A stretch of DNA of 64,000 bases from Dugong dugon (Eukaryota > Chordata > Mammalia > Sirenia > Dugongidae): contig CM057469.1 of the NCBI GenBank assembly GCA_030035585.1, positions 120,320,650 to 120,384,649 on the forward strand, written 5' to 3'. Position 1 is the first letter of the stretch. Each line of letters starts with the position of its first letter. The position numbers and the translations under genes were made by a program. The notes beneath the pieces were generated by a model. The model searched no databases and was not told where the DNA came from. It was given only the letters and a program-made list of their open reading frames with translations. Below, one piece after another: positions 33,154 to 45,635 of this stretch.

Positions 33154-36100
33154 ATGACAGCACTAAACTCATAACTATCAATAATTACACTGAATGTAAA
33201 TGGACTAAATACACCAATAAAGATATAGAGTGGCAGAATGGATAAAAAAATATGATCTGTCTATAGGCTGCCTACAAGAGACACACTTTAGACTTAAAGA
33301 CACAAACAAACTAAAACTCCAAGTATGGGGAAAAAAAAAGCAAACAACACTAAAAAAGAGCAGGAGTGGCAATACTAATCTCTGACAAAATAGACTTTAA
33401 AGTAAAATCCACCACAAAAGATAAGGAAGAACACTATATAATGATTAAAGGATCAATACACCGGGAGGACATAACCATAATAAATATTTATGAGCCCAAT
33501 GGCAGGGCTTCAAAACACATAAAACAAATTTTAACAGCATTGAAAAGAGTGATAGATGGCTCCACAATAATTGTAGGATACTTCATCACACCATTTTCCG
33601 TGAAGGACAGAAGATCCAGAAAGAAGCTCAAAAAAGACATAGACGATCTAAATGCCACAATCAACCAACTTGATCTCATAGGCAGACACAGAACACTCCA
33701 CCCAACAGAAGACAAGTATACTTTCTTTTCCAACTCACATGGAACATTCTCCAGAATAGACTAAATATTAGGCCACAAAGCAAGACTTAACAGAATCCAA
33801 AACATCAAAATATTACAAAGCATCTTTTCTGACCATAAAGCTATAAAAGTAGAAGTCAATAACAGGAAAAGCAAAGAAAAAAAAATCAAATACATGGAAA
33901 CTGAACAATACCTTGCTCAAAAACTACTAGGTTACAGAAGAAATTAAGGATAGACTAAAGAAATTCACAAACTCAAATGAGAATGAGAACACATCCTACC
34001 AGAACTTTTGGGACACAGCAAAAGCAGTGCTCAGAGGTCAATTTATAGCAGTAAATGAACACATCCAAAAAGAAGAAAGGGCCAAAATGAAGACATTAAC
34101 CCTGCAACTCAAACAAGTAGAAAGAGAGCAGCAAAAGAAGTCCTTGGGGGCCAGAATAAAGTAAATAATAAAAATTAGAGCAGAATTAAATGGAATATTG
34201 GATAGAAAAACAGCTGAAAGAGTTAAGAAGACCAAAAACTGGTTCTCTGAAACAATCAACAAAATCGATAAACTATTGGCCAAACTGACAAAGAAAAACA
34301 GGAGAGGAAGCAAATAACCCAGCTAAGAAATGAGATAGGTGATATCACAGCAGACCCAACTGAAATTAAAACAATCACAACAGAATACTATGAAAAATTG
34401 TACTCCAACAAATTTGAAAACCTAGATGAAATGGAAAATTTCTAGAAACTCACTACCTACCTAAAGTAACGTAAACAGAGGTAGAACAACTAAATAAACC
34501 TATAACATAATAAGAGATTGAAAAGGTAATTAAAAAACTCCCAACAAAAAAACCCTGGCCCTGACAACTTCACTGGAGAATTCTATCAAACTTTCAGAGA
34601 AGAGTTAACACCACTACTACTAATGTTATTTCAGAGCATAGAAATGATGTAATACTCCCAAACTCACTCTATGAAGCCAGCATAACCCTGATACTAAAAG
34701 AAAGTAAAGGCACCAGAAAAAAAGAAAATTACATACCTTTATCCCTCATGAACATAGATGAAAAAATCCTCAACAAAATTCTAGCCAATAGAATTCAACA
34801 ACGTATCAAAAAAATTATTCACCATGACCAAGTGGGAGTCATAGCAGGTATGCAGGGATGGTTCAACATTAGAAAAACAATCAATGTAATCCATCACATA
34901 AATAAGACAAAAGACAAAAACCTCACGATCTTATCAACTGATGCAGAAAAGGCATTTGAAAAGTCCAACACCCACTCAGGATAAAAGCTCTCAGCAAAAT
35001 AGGAATAGAAGGGAAATTCCTCAACATAATAAAGGGCGTTTATACAAAGCCAACAGGCAACATCATCCTAAATGAAGAGTCTTAAAGCTTTCCCCTTGAG
35101 AACAGGAGCCAGACAAGGATGCCCTTTATCATCACTCTTATTCAACACTGTGCTGGAGGTCCTGCCCAGAGCAATTAGGCTAGAAAAAGAAATAAAGGGC
35201 ATGCAAATTGGTAAGGAAGAAGTAAAAGTATGCCTACTTGCAGATGATATGATCTTATACACAAAAATACCCCAAAGAATCCACAAGAAAACTACTGAAA
35301 CTAACAGAAGATTTCAGCAAAGTATCAGGATACAAGATACATATTCAAAAATCAGTTGGATTCCTCTACACCAACAAAGAGAACTTTGAAGAGGAAATCA
35401 CCAAATCAATACCATTTACAACATCCCCCAAGAAGATAAAATACTTAGGAATAAATCTGACCAGAGACATAAAAGACCTATACAAAGAAAACTACAAGAC
35501 ACTACTGCGAGAAACCAAAAGAGACTACGTAAGTGGAAAAAAATACCTTGCTCATGGACAGGAAGACTCAACATTGTGAAAATGTCTATTCTACCCAAAG
35601 CAATCTACAGATGCAATGCAATCCTGATCCAAATTCCAATGAAATTTTTCAATGAGATGGAGAAACAAATCACCAACTTCATATGGAAAAGGAAGAGGCC
35701 CCGTGTAAGTAAAGCATTACTGAAGAAGAAGAACAAAGTGGGAGGCCTCACACTACCAGATTTTAGTATCTATTTTACTGCCAAGATAGTCAAAACAGCC
35801 AGGTACTGGTACAACAACAGATACATAGACCAATGGAACAAAACTGAGAATCCAGACGTAAATTCATCCACCTGTGAGCAGCTGATATTTGACAAAGGCC
35901 CAAAGTCTGTTAATTGGGGAAAAGACAGCCTCTTTAACAAATGGTGCTGGCATAACTGGATATCCATCTGCCAAAAACCGAAACAAGACCCATACCTCAC
36001 ACCATGCACAAATACTAACTCAAAATGGATCAAAGACCTAAATATAAAATTGAAAACGATACAGATCATGGAAGAAAAAATAGGGACAAAGCTAGGAGCC

Positions 36101-36830
36101 CTAATACATGGCACAAACAGAATATAAACCATAAGTAACAATGCACAAACACCACAAGAGAAACTAAAGTCTATAAGATACTGCAAAACCTCAACAACAA
36201 AAAGACAAATAACCCAATTAAAAAAATAGGCAAAGGATATGAACAGGCACTTCACCAAAAAAGATATTCAGGTGGCTGACAGATATGTGAGGAAATGCTC
36301 ACGATTATTAGCCATTAGTTAAATGCAAATCAAAACTATAATGAGATACCATCTAACCCCAACAAGCATTAATCCAAAAAACACAAAATAATAAATGTTG
36401 GAGAGGTTGTGGAGAGACTGGAACACTTATACACTGTTGGTAGAAAGGTAAAATGGTACAACCACTTTGGAAATCGATTTGAAGCTTCCTTAAAAAGCTA
36501 GAAATAGAAGTACCATGTGATCCAGCAATCTCACTCCTTGGAGTATATCCTAGAGAAATAAGAGGCATCACACGAATAGATATATGCACACCCATGTTCA
36601 CTGCAGCACTGTTCACAAAAGCAAAAAGAGGGAAAAAATGTAGGTGCCCATCAACAGATTAATGGATGAACAAATTATGGTATATTCACACAATGGAATA
36701 CTACACAATGATAAAGAACAGTGAGGAATCTGTGAAACATCTCATCACACAGATGAATCTGTAAGGCATTATGCTGAGTGAAATTAGTCAATCAGAAAAG
36801 GGCAAATATTGTATGAGACCACTATTATAA
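33154..36830 (+). pseudogene. L1 D ORF2, decayed
   Basis: ORF2p homolog starting at ATG 33154. Endonuclease segments are readable at 33366-33764: the GDFN catalytic motif reads GYFI, and SRID is followed by a stop. RT segments follow at 34748-34984 and 35072-35389, where the FADD motif reads LADD. The C-terminal region is open at 35576-36127. The terminal Cys/His region is near 36395-36450 (CWRGCGE-like). The stop at 36828-36830 corresponds to the L1 B stop. Several deletions shorten it to 3.68 kb against 3.83 kb in B. Not functional. Confidence 0.9.
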
Positions 36831-37810
36831 GAACTCAAGAAAAGGTTTAAACACAGAAGAAAACATTCTTTGATGGTTATGATGGTGGCGGGGGAGACAG
36901 ATTTGAATTCACTAACTAGATAGGAGACAAGAATTATCTTAGGTGAAAGGAAAGACAATACACAATACAGGGAAAGTCAGCACAACTGGACTAAACCAAA
37001 AGCTAAGAGGTTTCCTGAACACAACCAATCGCTTTACAGGACACTGTAGCAGGGAAAGGGGTCTGGGACCATTGATTCAGGGGAAATGTTCATTTAGATA
37101 ACAAAATTTAATAAGAAAATGTTCTGCATCCCACTTTGGTGAATGACATCTGGGGTCTTAAAAGCTAGCAGCTATCTAAGATGCATCAGTTGGTCCCAAC
37201 ACACCTGGAACAAAAAAGAATGAAGAACACCAAAGACACTAGGAAAATATTAGCCCAAGAGATATAAGGGACCACATAAACCAGAGACTTCATCAGCCTG
37301 AGACCAGAAGAATTAGATGGTGCCTGGCTACCACCAATGACTGCCCTAATAGGGGCCACAACAGAAAGTCCCTGACAGAGTAGGATAAAAGTGGGGTACA
37401 GAACTCACATTCTAATAAAAAGACCAGACTTAATGGTTTGAGAGTGGAGGAACCCCAGAAGACATGGCCCCTGGACTTCTGCTAACCCAGAACTGAAATC
37501 GTTCCTGAAGCCAACTCTTCACGTAAAGAATAGACTGGACTATAATACATAAAGTGATACTCATAAAGAGTGTGCTTCTTAGTTCAAGTAGATACACGAC
37601 ACTAAATGGGCAGCTCCTGTCCGGAGGCGAGATGAGAAGGCAGAAAAGATAGGAGATGGTTGAATGGACACTGCAAATCTGGGGTGGAAAGGACGAACGT
37701 GAGGTCACATTGTAGGGATAGCAACTAGGGTCACATAATAATGTGTGTATTAATGTTTGTATGAGAAACTAACTTCAGCTGTAAACTTTCACCTAAAACA
37801 CAAAAAAGAA
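36831..37810 (+). other. L1 D 3'UTR and tail
   Basis: About 980 bp. It shares blocks with the L1 B 3'UTR (GGTCTTAAAAGCTAGCAG-like at 37155; the end TGTAAACTTTCACCTAAA). It has a single copy of the terminal block that is duplicated in L1 B. Confidence 0.8.
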
Positions 37811-37825
37811 AAGAAAATCCTATGG
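37811..37825 (+). repeat. Imperfect 15-bp target-site duplication, right copy (L1 D)
   Basis: AAGAAAATCCTATGG; differs from 30288-30302 at two positions, both transitions. Confidence 0.7.
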
Positions 37826-37826
37826 A

Positions 37827-37877
<51 letters not shown>
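37827..37877. repeat. (TG)n microsatellite
   Basis: About 50 bp of nearly pure TG directly after the right duplication of L1 D, where the rest of the interrupted AfroSINE should be. Probably polymorphic. Confidence 0.95.
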
Positions 37878-37881
<4 letters not shown>

Positions 37882-38195
37882 ATTTGGTATTTCTTTAGCA
37901 CTCTGTTCTGTTGTCAAAAGATTCTCTGGATATCTAGTCAATTATACTTTTTAATTTTTATTATTTGGTTCCTTGTATTTTCTTCTACTTATTGTCTTTT
38001 ACTAGTCAAGTTTCTGTTCAATTTTTCTTCTTAATATAAGCATTTTCACCTATGTATTCACTACAAAATAGACATCTTCACCTTTACGTAATTTGTCCTT
38101 TAATGTTTTGTGTTATTTTTAATATTTTATAATTTACATCTTAATTATCCTATTAATAAATATATTTATTTTTAGTGCACTGTGTCATTTCTAAA
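37878..38195. other. AT-rich unassigned sequence
   Basis: No gene or named repeat. Very T-rich. Confidence 0.5.
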
Positions 38196-38200
38196 CATAG

Positions 38201-38680
38201 TGTCTTAGTCATCTAGTGCTGCTATAACAGAAATATCACAAGTGGATGGCTTCAACAAAGTGAAATGTATTTCTTCACAGTAAAGTAGGCTAAAAGTCCA
38301 AATTCAGGGCGTCAGCTCCAGGGGAAGGCTTTTTCTCTCTGTCCGCCTTTTCATCAATCTTCTCCCGGACTAGGAGCTTCTCTGCACAGGGACTCTGGGT
38401 CCAAAGGAGGTGTTCTGCTCCCGGCACTGCTCTCTTGGTGGTATGAGGTCCCCCTCTCTCTGTGCTGGCTTCTCTCTTTTATATCTCAAGAGATTGCCTC
38501 AGGACAATAATCGATTCTTATAGATTGAGTCCTGCCTTACTAACAACTGCCACTCATCCTCCCTCATTAACATCATAGAGGCAGGATTTACAACATACAG
38601 GAAAATCACACAATACTGGGAATCATGGCCCAGCCAACTGATACACACATTTTTGGAGGGACATAATTCAATCCATGACA
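38201..38680 (-). mobile_element. MaLR-type solo LTR (family shared with 50398-50909)
   Basis: A 480-bp fossil LTR with TGTCTTAG...CATGACA ends and a perfect 5-bp duplication CATAG on both sides (38196-38200 and 38681-38685). Read on the minus strand it begins TGTCATGGATTGAATTATGT and closes with GACTAAGACA, the typical MaLR/MLT1 style. No internal sequence, so a solo LTR. It is non-coding. Age is moderate to old, judged from its divergence from the second copy. Confidence 0.85.
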
Positions 38681-38685
38681 CATAG

Positions 38686-39064
38686 ACAACATATTTGGGT
38701 AGATTTCTATTGCCGAGTTCAGAGGAATTTTGTTTTTTTAATAGTGAATTACAAGTGTTATATATCTTACAAATGTAATTGTGAAAATTAATTATGTGTT
38801 TAGTTCAGGGATCTTTATATGAAATCAACTTGTTAATTACGAAGTTTAAAGCTTTAATATTTACCACTTTTTTGTCAGTTTCTTTTATCCAATTCTGATA
38901 GAGATGATCTAAAACATCTACTCATTTGTTGTTTTCTTTTCATAATTAGATTCATTTTGGTTTAGTTTTTGAGGCTTTTTTGTTAAGTATATATCTATTC
39001 AAGGTATCTACATAGTATTGGTGGTTTACTCCTTTCAGTAATATAGAGTTCCCTCCTGTTTCAG
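38686..39064. other. AT-rich unassigned sequence
   Basis: T-rich DNA with no gene or family I can name. Confidence 0.5.
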
Positions 39065-39520
39065 TGTTTTGGATTGAATTGCGTCACCCAAAAAGTTATG
39101 CTGAAGTTCTAATCCCTGGTACCTGTGAATGTGATCTTGTTTGGAAATAGGGTTTTTGAAGATTTTATCGGTTAACATGAAGCCATACTTGGGTAAGGTG
39201 GGACTTAATTCTGTATAAGTGGCGTCTTTATAAAAGAGGAGAGGAGACACAGAGACTGAGAGATACAGAGTTAGGATGTCTTTTGGCTATGTGAAGGCAG
39301 AGACAGAGATGGAATTATGCTGCAGCTACAAGCCAAGAATGCATGGGGCTACCAGAAGCAAGGGAAGACAAGAAAGGATGTTCCCCTAAAGCCTCTGCAG
39401 AGAGCATGAATGTGCCAACACCCTGAATTTGGACTTCTAGCCTCCACAATTGTGTTACAATAAATTTATATTCTTACAAGTCACCTAGTTTGTGGTACTT
39501 TGTTATTGCTTGCCCACTTT
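39065..39520 (+). mobile_element. MaLR/MLT1-like LTR relic
   Basis: A fossil LTR starting TGTTTTGGATTGAATTGC. Typical internal blocks are GTACCTGTGAATGTGATC, TTGGAAATAGGG and CTACAAGCCAAGAATGC, then GACTTCTAGCCTCCACAATT with an AATAAA site, ending near TTTGTTATTGCTTGC. No clear flanking duplication was found, so the right edge is approximate. No internal region is present. Confidence 0.7.
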
Positions 39521-40171
39521 AACTGGTGGAGCACATTCATTTCAGTCTCCAGAGATATGTATAAACTCAGAGTTAGTATTTAATAATTACTGGAAGAACT
39601 TACTATTTCCCTCTTCCTGGTGCATCACTGCTTGCTCCTCTGGAGAAGGCTTGAGAAAAGATTCATAATATACACCTGTGGCTGCACTAAAGGATACTTC
39701 TTAAAATGGACCTGGACTATTTACCAGTCTCTGGGCCATTGAATTAGTCTGTGAGCTGAGTATGATAAGACTATGTGAGTCTGCACAGTAGTGATTTGAT
39801 TTATATTTCTGTACAGCAGTCTTTTTCCAAAGTATACCACATAGAACCTAAGTAAGCAGTCCATTATCTTATTTCTTGGGGGTCCTGTGCTCAATTGACA
39901 ATTCACCAAGATCCCTGAGGGCATACTACTCTAATAGCTACTCTGTACTTAGGATTTGTAGTTGTCTGTGACTGATAAGCAACAACATTACCTGGCCTCT
40001 GCCATCCTGGGATCCTATTATTCTTACTCAGTTTAGAAATAAAATTTTACTGAAGAATCACCGCCTGTCATCGCTGGCTATAGTTTATAATTATCACAAA
40101 GCACCTGTTTGGTGTTATTGCTTTTCTTATCATCAATGCATTTCTTAATGCCTTTGTGAAGGGAATATCAT
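39521..40171. other. Unassigned intergenic sequence
   Basis: No gene is recognised. The minus-strand open frame at 39721-39924 has no known motif. Confidence 0.5.
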
Positions 40172-40182
40172 CTGGACCTCCT

Positions 40183-40340
40183 AAAAACCCATTGTCGTCG
40201 AGTCGATTCTGACTCATAGCTACCCAATAGGACAAAGTAGAACTGCCCCATAGAGTTTCCAAGGGGCGCTTGGTAGATTTGAACTGCCGACCTTTCTGTT
40301 AGCAGCTGTGGTACTTAACCACTACACCACTAGGGTTTCC
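40183..40340 (-). mobile_element. AfroSINE, short type, with 11-bp duplication
   Basis: Minus-strand copy with CGTCGAGTCGATTCTGACTC near its tail and CACCACTAGGGTTTCC at its head. It is flanked by CTGGACCTCCT at 40172-40182 and 40341-40351. One of the better-preserved copies. Confidence 0.93.
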
Positions 40341-40351
40341 CTGGACCTCCT

Positions 40352-41119
40352 AGAAGGTATAATTAAGAAAGTGCTGAGAAATTTGTTATAACAAGTCCAT
40401 TTTAGCATCTCCATTTCCCTGAGTCATTATAACCCTTCCTTTATATGCCAGAGAATTTCTGGCATTTCATCTCGATAAATAATAGGCCATCATTTAATCC
40501 AGGCTACTAAGAAACATAGCAGACCAGTCTTTATACCTCTCTGTCAAGGATATGCTTGGATTAGTCTCATTATGGCTTAAAAAGATTCCGAGGTGACAGA
40601 AGATAAAAAAGCTGATTCCCCAGGAAGAGTCATTTAAAGGATTTTATGTCAAAGTTTAGGGGAAGGTATAAATTCAAACTTCTCCATTTCAACCACATCT
40701 GCCCAAATGCCCCAATTCATTTTCTATTTTCCTTTCCATCCACACCAGTGTCTTTGATTCAGTTTAAGAGGATTCATAAGATTGAACACTGACATTGCAT
40801 TTCTGCAGCCAGACCATAGTCTTGGCTGTCAGCCTTGCCTGGAAGCAACTGCAGGAGATAGGAGAGCCTTCCAAGCTTCCAAGGAGAACTTCTGGTTTGT
40901 CATGTTTATATTAATTATGCGTTTGTAGTTTTTGTTTTCTCAATATAGACTCTTTAAGTTCATCAAAAGACTGAAGGAAATATAGTTTAAAAAAATATAT
41001 TTTTGTCATAGTATCTAAGCTCCATAGCCACTCAATCTTTATATTCCTTGTTCTCCTCCTACGTGTTTTCTGCCACTGCTAATAATCTGAGGAATCATGT
41101 TCCCAACAAACACAATAAT
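40352..41119. other. Unassigned intergenic sequence
   Basis: No gene or classified repeat is seen. Confidence 0.5.
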
Positions 41120-42350
41120 TTGTTTCTGCTATTCAATATTCTACTGGAAGTCCTAGGCCTAGCAATTAGACAAGAAAAAGGTATAAAAGGTATCAAAATC
41201 AAGAAGGAAGAAATAAAGTTGTCCCTATTCACAGATGTTTTTGTTAGTTGCCATTGAGTTGATTCCGACTCTTGGCAACACCATGTGTGCAGTAAAACTG
41301 CTCCATAGGCTTTTCAAAGCAGTGACCTTTTGGAAGCAGATCACCAATCTTGTCTTCTGAGATGCCTGTGGTTGTGTTCTACTCGTCAACCTTACAGTTA
41401 GTAATTGAGCTCTTAACCCTTTGCGCCACTCAGGGTTTTATTTTATAGACATGATCTTATTTTATAGACAATCCAACGAATCCACAAGAATGCTACAATA
41501 AAATGTCAGGATACAAGGTCAACACGCAAAAATCTGTTGGGTTTTTAAACACCAGCAAATGAGCAATTTGAAAGAAAATTAAGAATACAAATCCATTCAC
41601 AGCTGCATCAAGAATAATAAAATACATAGGAAAAAATTTAACCAGGGAGTTGAAAGACTTGTACACTAAAAACTGTAAAACATTGCTGAAAGAAATTAAA
41701 AAGACCTAAATAAATGTGAAGACATTCTGTACTCATGGATTGGAAGATGTAATATCCTGAAAATGTCACTACTACTCAAAGTAATCTATAAATTCAACAC
41801 AATCTCTATCAAAATTCCAATAATCTTTGCAGAAATGGAAAAGACAATATTTAAATTTATGTGGAATCATAAGGACCCGGAATAACCTAAGAAATTTTGA
41901 AAACAACTAAGTAGGTGGACTCTCACTTTCCATTTTCAAAACATGATAAAGTTACAATAACCAAAACAGTCTGGGACTGGTATAATAACAGACTTATAAA
42001 ACTGAATAGAATTGAGGGTCCAGAAATAGTCCTACACATCTATGACCTATTGACATCAACAAGGGTGCTAAGTCCATCCAATGGGGAAAGAATAGTTTAT
42101 TCAATAAAAAGTGCAGGGACAACATGATCTCCTCATGCAAAGGAATGAAATTGGACCAGTATATCATACCATGTACAAATATTAACTCAAAATGGATCAA
42201 AGACCTAGATATAAGAACTAAAATCATAAAACTCTTAGAACAAAACATAGGAGTAATGCTCTGGGATCTGGTTTTTAACAATAGATTCTTAGCTATGACC
42301 CAAAAGCACAAGACACAAAAGGTAAAATAGATACATCGGATTTCATAAAA
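41120..42350 (+). pseudogene. Old L1 ORF2 fragment (RT to C-terminal part)
   Basis: An L1 ORF2 relic of an older family than A, B or D. It begins in RT with [20 protein letters not shown] at 41128-41190 and reads KLSLFTD near 41216-41236, where the catalytic FADD motif should be. An AfroSINE (41237-41437) then interrupts it. It resumes with RT/thumb-like sequence (TKSVGF, then [17 protein letters not shown] around 41650-41700) and continues to the C-terminal domain ([17 protein letters not shown] at about 42178-42225). Many frame breaks, no 3'UTR or A-tail. Confidence 0.8.
41237..41437 (-). mobile_element. AfroSINE, long type, inside the old L1
   Basis: About 200 bp, minus strand. It carries GCCATTGAGTTGATTCCGAC at the tail side, the long-type middle GGAAGCAGATCACCAATCTT, and CGCCACTCAGGGTTTT at the head. 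It is inserted in the catalytic region of the L1 RT domain. Confidence 0.88.
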
Positions 42351-42674
42351 ACTATGGTTTTGGCTCTTAACTGTTTTCAATTGTTTTTTCTTTTTATAGG
42401 ATGACTATCATTTTGGCATGTGTAGAAGACAAAGAATTTTTATGTGTAAATTAAAAACCTGTTTAAAATTAACATACATAGATATGTAATTTTAATTCTA
42501 AATTACACATTTTCAATTTAAGAAACTCTTGTTCTTTAAGATAATAAATTCAATGCATGCTTAATAAAAAAAAAATCAGAAAAACATAAATGACTGAAAC
42601 AACATAAAAGACCATTAGACTTCTAAATCAAGATGGATTTAGAAAACAGTGAGTTCACATTTCAAATATATATT
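42351..42674. other. Unassigned AT-rich sequence
   Basis: No gene or family recognised. Confidence 0.5.
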
Positions 42675-42878
42675 TGTTGTTGGTTGCCATCAAGTTGATT
42701 CTGCCTCATGGTAACCCCATGTGTACTGAGGAGAACTGCTCCATAAGGTTTTCAAGGCTATGACCTTTCAGAAGCAGATCAACAGGCTTTATGTCAGAGG
42801 TGCCTCTAGGTGTGTTCGAACTGCCAACTTTTCAGCTGGTAGTCAAGTGCTTAATTGTTTGCATTAACCAAGGAACTC
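42675..42878 (-). mobile_element. AfroSINE, long type
   Basis: Minus-strand long-type copy: TGCCATCAAGTTGATTCTGC, AGAAGCAGATCAACAGGCTT, GAGGTGCCTCTAGGTGTGTT. The tail side has a GTT-rich run before it. Confidence 0.88.
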
Positions 42879-42899
42879 TAAATAATATTCAGGTATGTG

Positions 42900-43400
42900 T
42901 TGCTTAACGTCCATTCAGGCAAATTCTGATCACATATACATCCATGGGCTCAGGCACCCTGGTGTTTGAGTGCCAGGATGCCAGATCCCCATCTTGAGGT
43001 TCTGCCCAGCTGCTGTGTGAGGCCCAGAAGCCATCTAGTCTGTGGTGATGGAGACTCAGTTCCAAACTTCCAACCCTAGTCCCCCAGCTCCCACAACTTG
43101 GTGTGGTCCAGTAGGGTGCTAGTGGAAAGGTATGGAACCCTAACGCCCCAGCCCTAGCTAGGGCACCCTCCGCCCCCTTGGCTTTGTACTGTCACCTTCC
43201 CAGTTTCTCACATGTGAGCTGGCCTACGCTGCAGCTGGCTTAGCAGAAAAGTTTGTGCCAAGGCTTATCTGAAAAGTTTGCAGCAGGAGTTACCCAGGCC
43301 ATGAGCCACACAGCAGCCCCCAGGCCAGTGCATCCGGGAGCACTACACTCCATGGACACAGGTGTTCCCACAGTGTCTAAATCACAAAATGTCCTATTTC
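42900..43400. other. GC-rich islet, unclassified
   Basis: About 500 bp of clearly GC-rich sequence (CCCAGCTGCTGTGTGAGGCC, CACCCTCCGCCCCCTTGGC) in an AT-rich region. No long open frame. It could be an L1 5'UTR-like fragment, an LTR remnant or a regulatory element; I cannot decide. Confidence 0.45.
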
Positions 43401-43483
43401 ACAGAAATGGATTGTGGATGTTAAGCTAGGCATAGATGTATGTATATGTTTATATATTTATATTTATATGTATGTATACTTAA

Positions 43484-43648
43484 GGAGCCCTGGTGGTGTA
43501 GTGGTTGACAGCGTGGCTGCAAACCAAAAGGTAGGCTCTTTGAATCCACCAGCCACTCCTTGGAAACCCTACGGGGTAGTTCTACTCTGTCCTATAGGTT
43601 CTCTATGAGTCAGAATCAGCTCAATCACAATGGGTTTGGTTTGGGTTT
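43484..43648 (+). mobile_element. AfroSINE, short type
   Basis: A plus-strand copy, complete from GGAGCCCTGGTGGTGTAGTG to the tail ATGGGTTTGGTTTGGGTTT. The B box region reads GGCTCTTTGAATCCACC. AT microsatellite flanks on both sides obscure any duplication. Confidence 0.93.
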
Positions 43649-45635
43649 ATATATACTTATATATCATATATACATATATGTTTATATGTTCACACACATA
43701 CACACTCACATTATGTGGAAAAACTTAGAAGTAATAGAAATGCAGAGTCTCTATATATTAATTAAACAAAAATAGAAACTCTCCATACTGTTAAATTATA
43801 TTTCTTCTGCATAGTGGAGAAATGGGTGCTTACTTTCTGCTCTTCTGTATTTTACAAATGTTTGCAAATGAAAACACAGGGCATATTATTTGTTGAAAAT
43901 ACCTTTAAAATACTTTTTAAAAAACTTTATGGAAAAATAACCAGCAAAAGAATAATGTAATCATCACATATAATTGAAATAAAAATAAGCCCACTGATTA
44001 AGAAACAGTGAATTTAATCACTGAAAATTATTTTGCAATCAGAAAAAAATATTCTTAGAAGATAACTTCTGATAAAAGTCTGTTAAACGAAAGTAGACAA
44101 TGCGTACATCAGATTTTAAAATTTCCTTTTGCATTAAATGTACTATTTCACATTCCTTGCCTATCAAATCAAGTTAATAAATCTTGTTTAATGAAAAAAG
44201 CAGGATTCCATACATATTCATGTTTTAAATGGAAAAATCATTATAGTCCCTCTGTGTGTGTGTATTTCATATATTTATATATTATTATATATAATATAAA
44301 TAACTATATACATACATTATAAATATACATAATATATATTCACACACTCATCCAAAGTGATCATTATAGCTAAGATCAAATCAAAACACTACTCTTCACC
44401 CATATACATTATTTTAAGTATAATCAATTACTGATCAACTATGTTATGTATATACTTTCACAAAGTGAAGCTGAATATGCACTGACAGCCATTTTCTGTT
44501 CTACTCTTTGGGACTACAATCTCTAATGATGATTAGGGCCTGAGTTCATTACCATGTAATCACATCAAGCAATCTGATTCATATGTGAATTAAACCCTTG
44601 ATTGTGGTCTCTTTATCACAATGCTATAATTGATGGATATAACTATTCATTATAAATGATTTGTTCATCATGGATGACCGGACAGATGGATAGACAATGT
44701 TTAATCATTCGGTTATGCCATCTGCCAACACTAATATCTTAACAAATGGCCAGGAAAGCCACTATAACCATCTTAAAAAACCTTTTAAATATGGCTTAAA
44801 AAGAGAAGCTTTTGAATTTTGCAGGTCCGTTTTACATGGTAAGATACTGCACATTGATTTGTATGTTTAACAGTGTGGTTCTACAGATGTATTGCTTGAT
44901 CTTGAACATGACCAGTTCATTGTCTTCAGGACAAATATTCAACAGGTTATTTGCAAATATTTCAAGGCACAGTCACTTAAGTTTTGACCATTTTCTTTTC
45001 CAAGAATCTTTGTTGTCCTTCACCAAAAATTTATTTATCTTGATTGTTCAAGGAATGAGTGTATGTTCAAAAGAGAAATGCCATACTCGTAACATCTTGT
45101 GAATGAATACAAGTTACTTTGTACATGTTGATACTTTATCAGATAATTTTTCAACACAATAGTAATAATCTTATTAATCTAAATAGAGCTGTAATTCCCA
45201 ATATAATTAAAACTATAAAAATGATGAATAAAATATTTCAACAGTGAGAATTCATGAATGCAAAATAACTATACCAGTTCTTTGGAGTTAATGTATTTCC
45301 ACTCAAATGGTTTAGAGTTCTGTTATCACTGTGTTCCAAAAATAGCAAATTTTTCTTCATTTTTCTTTTCCTTTGTGTGAGAACTTGGATGTTTTCAGAC
45401 AAACATTTTTATTTTGCCATTTTCTACATCAAGTAACCCATTTAACCTCATTTAACATTATTCCATTTCACTCTGTGGAAAAAAAAATCAATAAAATGAG
45501 TTTGCTTCTGTAATTTATTTTGTTAACATTAAGTGGCAAATGACAAATCTATATTTAATTAGATTTATATGATGGAGGTCTAAAAATAGGAGAAGTTTAA
45601 ACTGGAGAAGAGAAGATCATGAAGTATCTTTATAT
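43649..45635. other. AT-rich intergenic stretch
   Basis: Includes AT-microsatellite-like tracts (about 44265-44340). No gene is supported. The plus-strand open frame at 44812-45102 (96 codons) shows no known domain or codon-bias clue. Confidence 0.5.

Larger units (their letters stand above)
30303..37810 (+). mobile_element. L1 element D, full-length but decayed
   Basis: A 7.5-kb L1 with every part in order: 5'UTR from 30303 (GCACCAAGATGGCAGAGTAG near its start), ORF1 31751-32733, spacer, ORF2 33154-36830, and a 3'UTR ending in an A-rich tail at about 37810. It is flanked by the imperfect 15-bp duplication. The decay is heavier than in L1 B and comparable to L1 A. No 3'UTR duplication like that of B is evident. 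Confidence 0.93.

Noticed and set aside
37757-38034. Open frames encoding runs of Cys-Val
   Set aside because: They are translations of the (TG)n microsatellite.
44812-45102. 96-codon plus-strand frame
   Set aside because: No homology, no splice context and AT-rich composition; the length is expected by chance in 64 kb.
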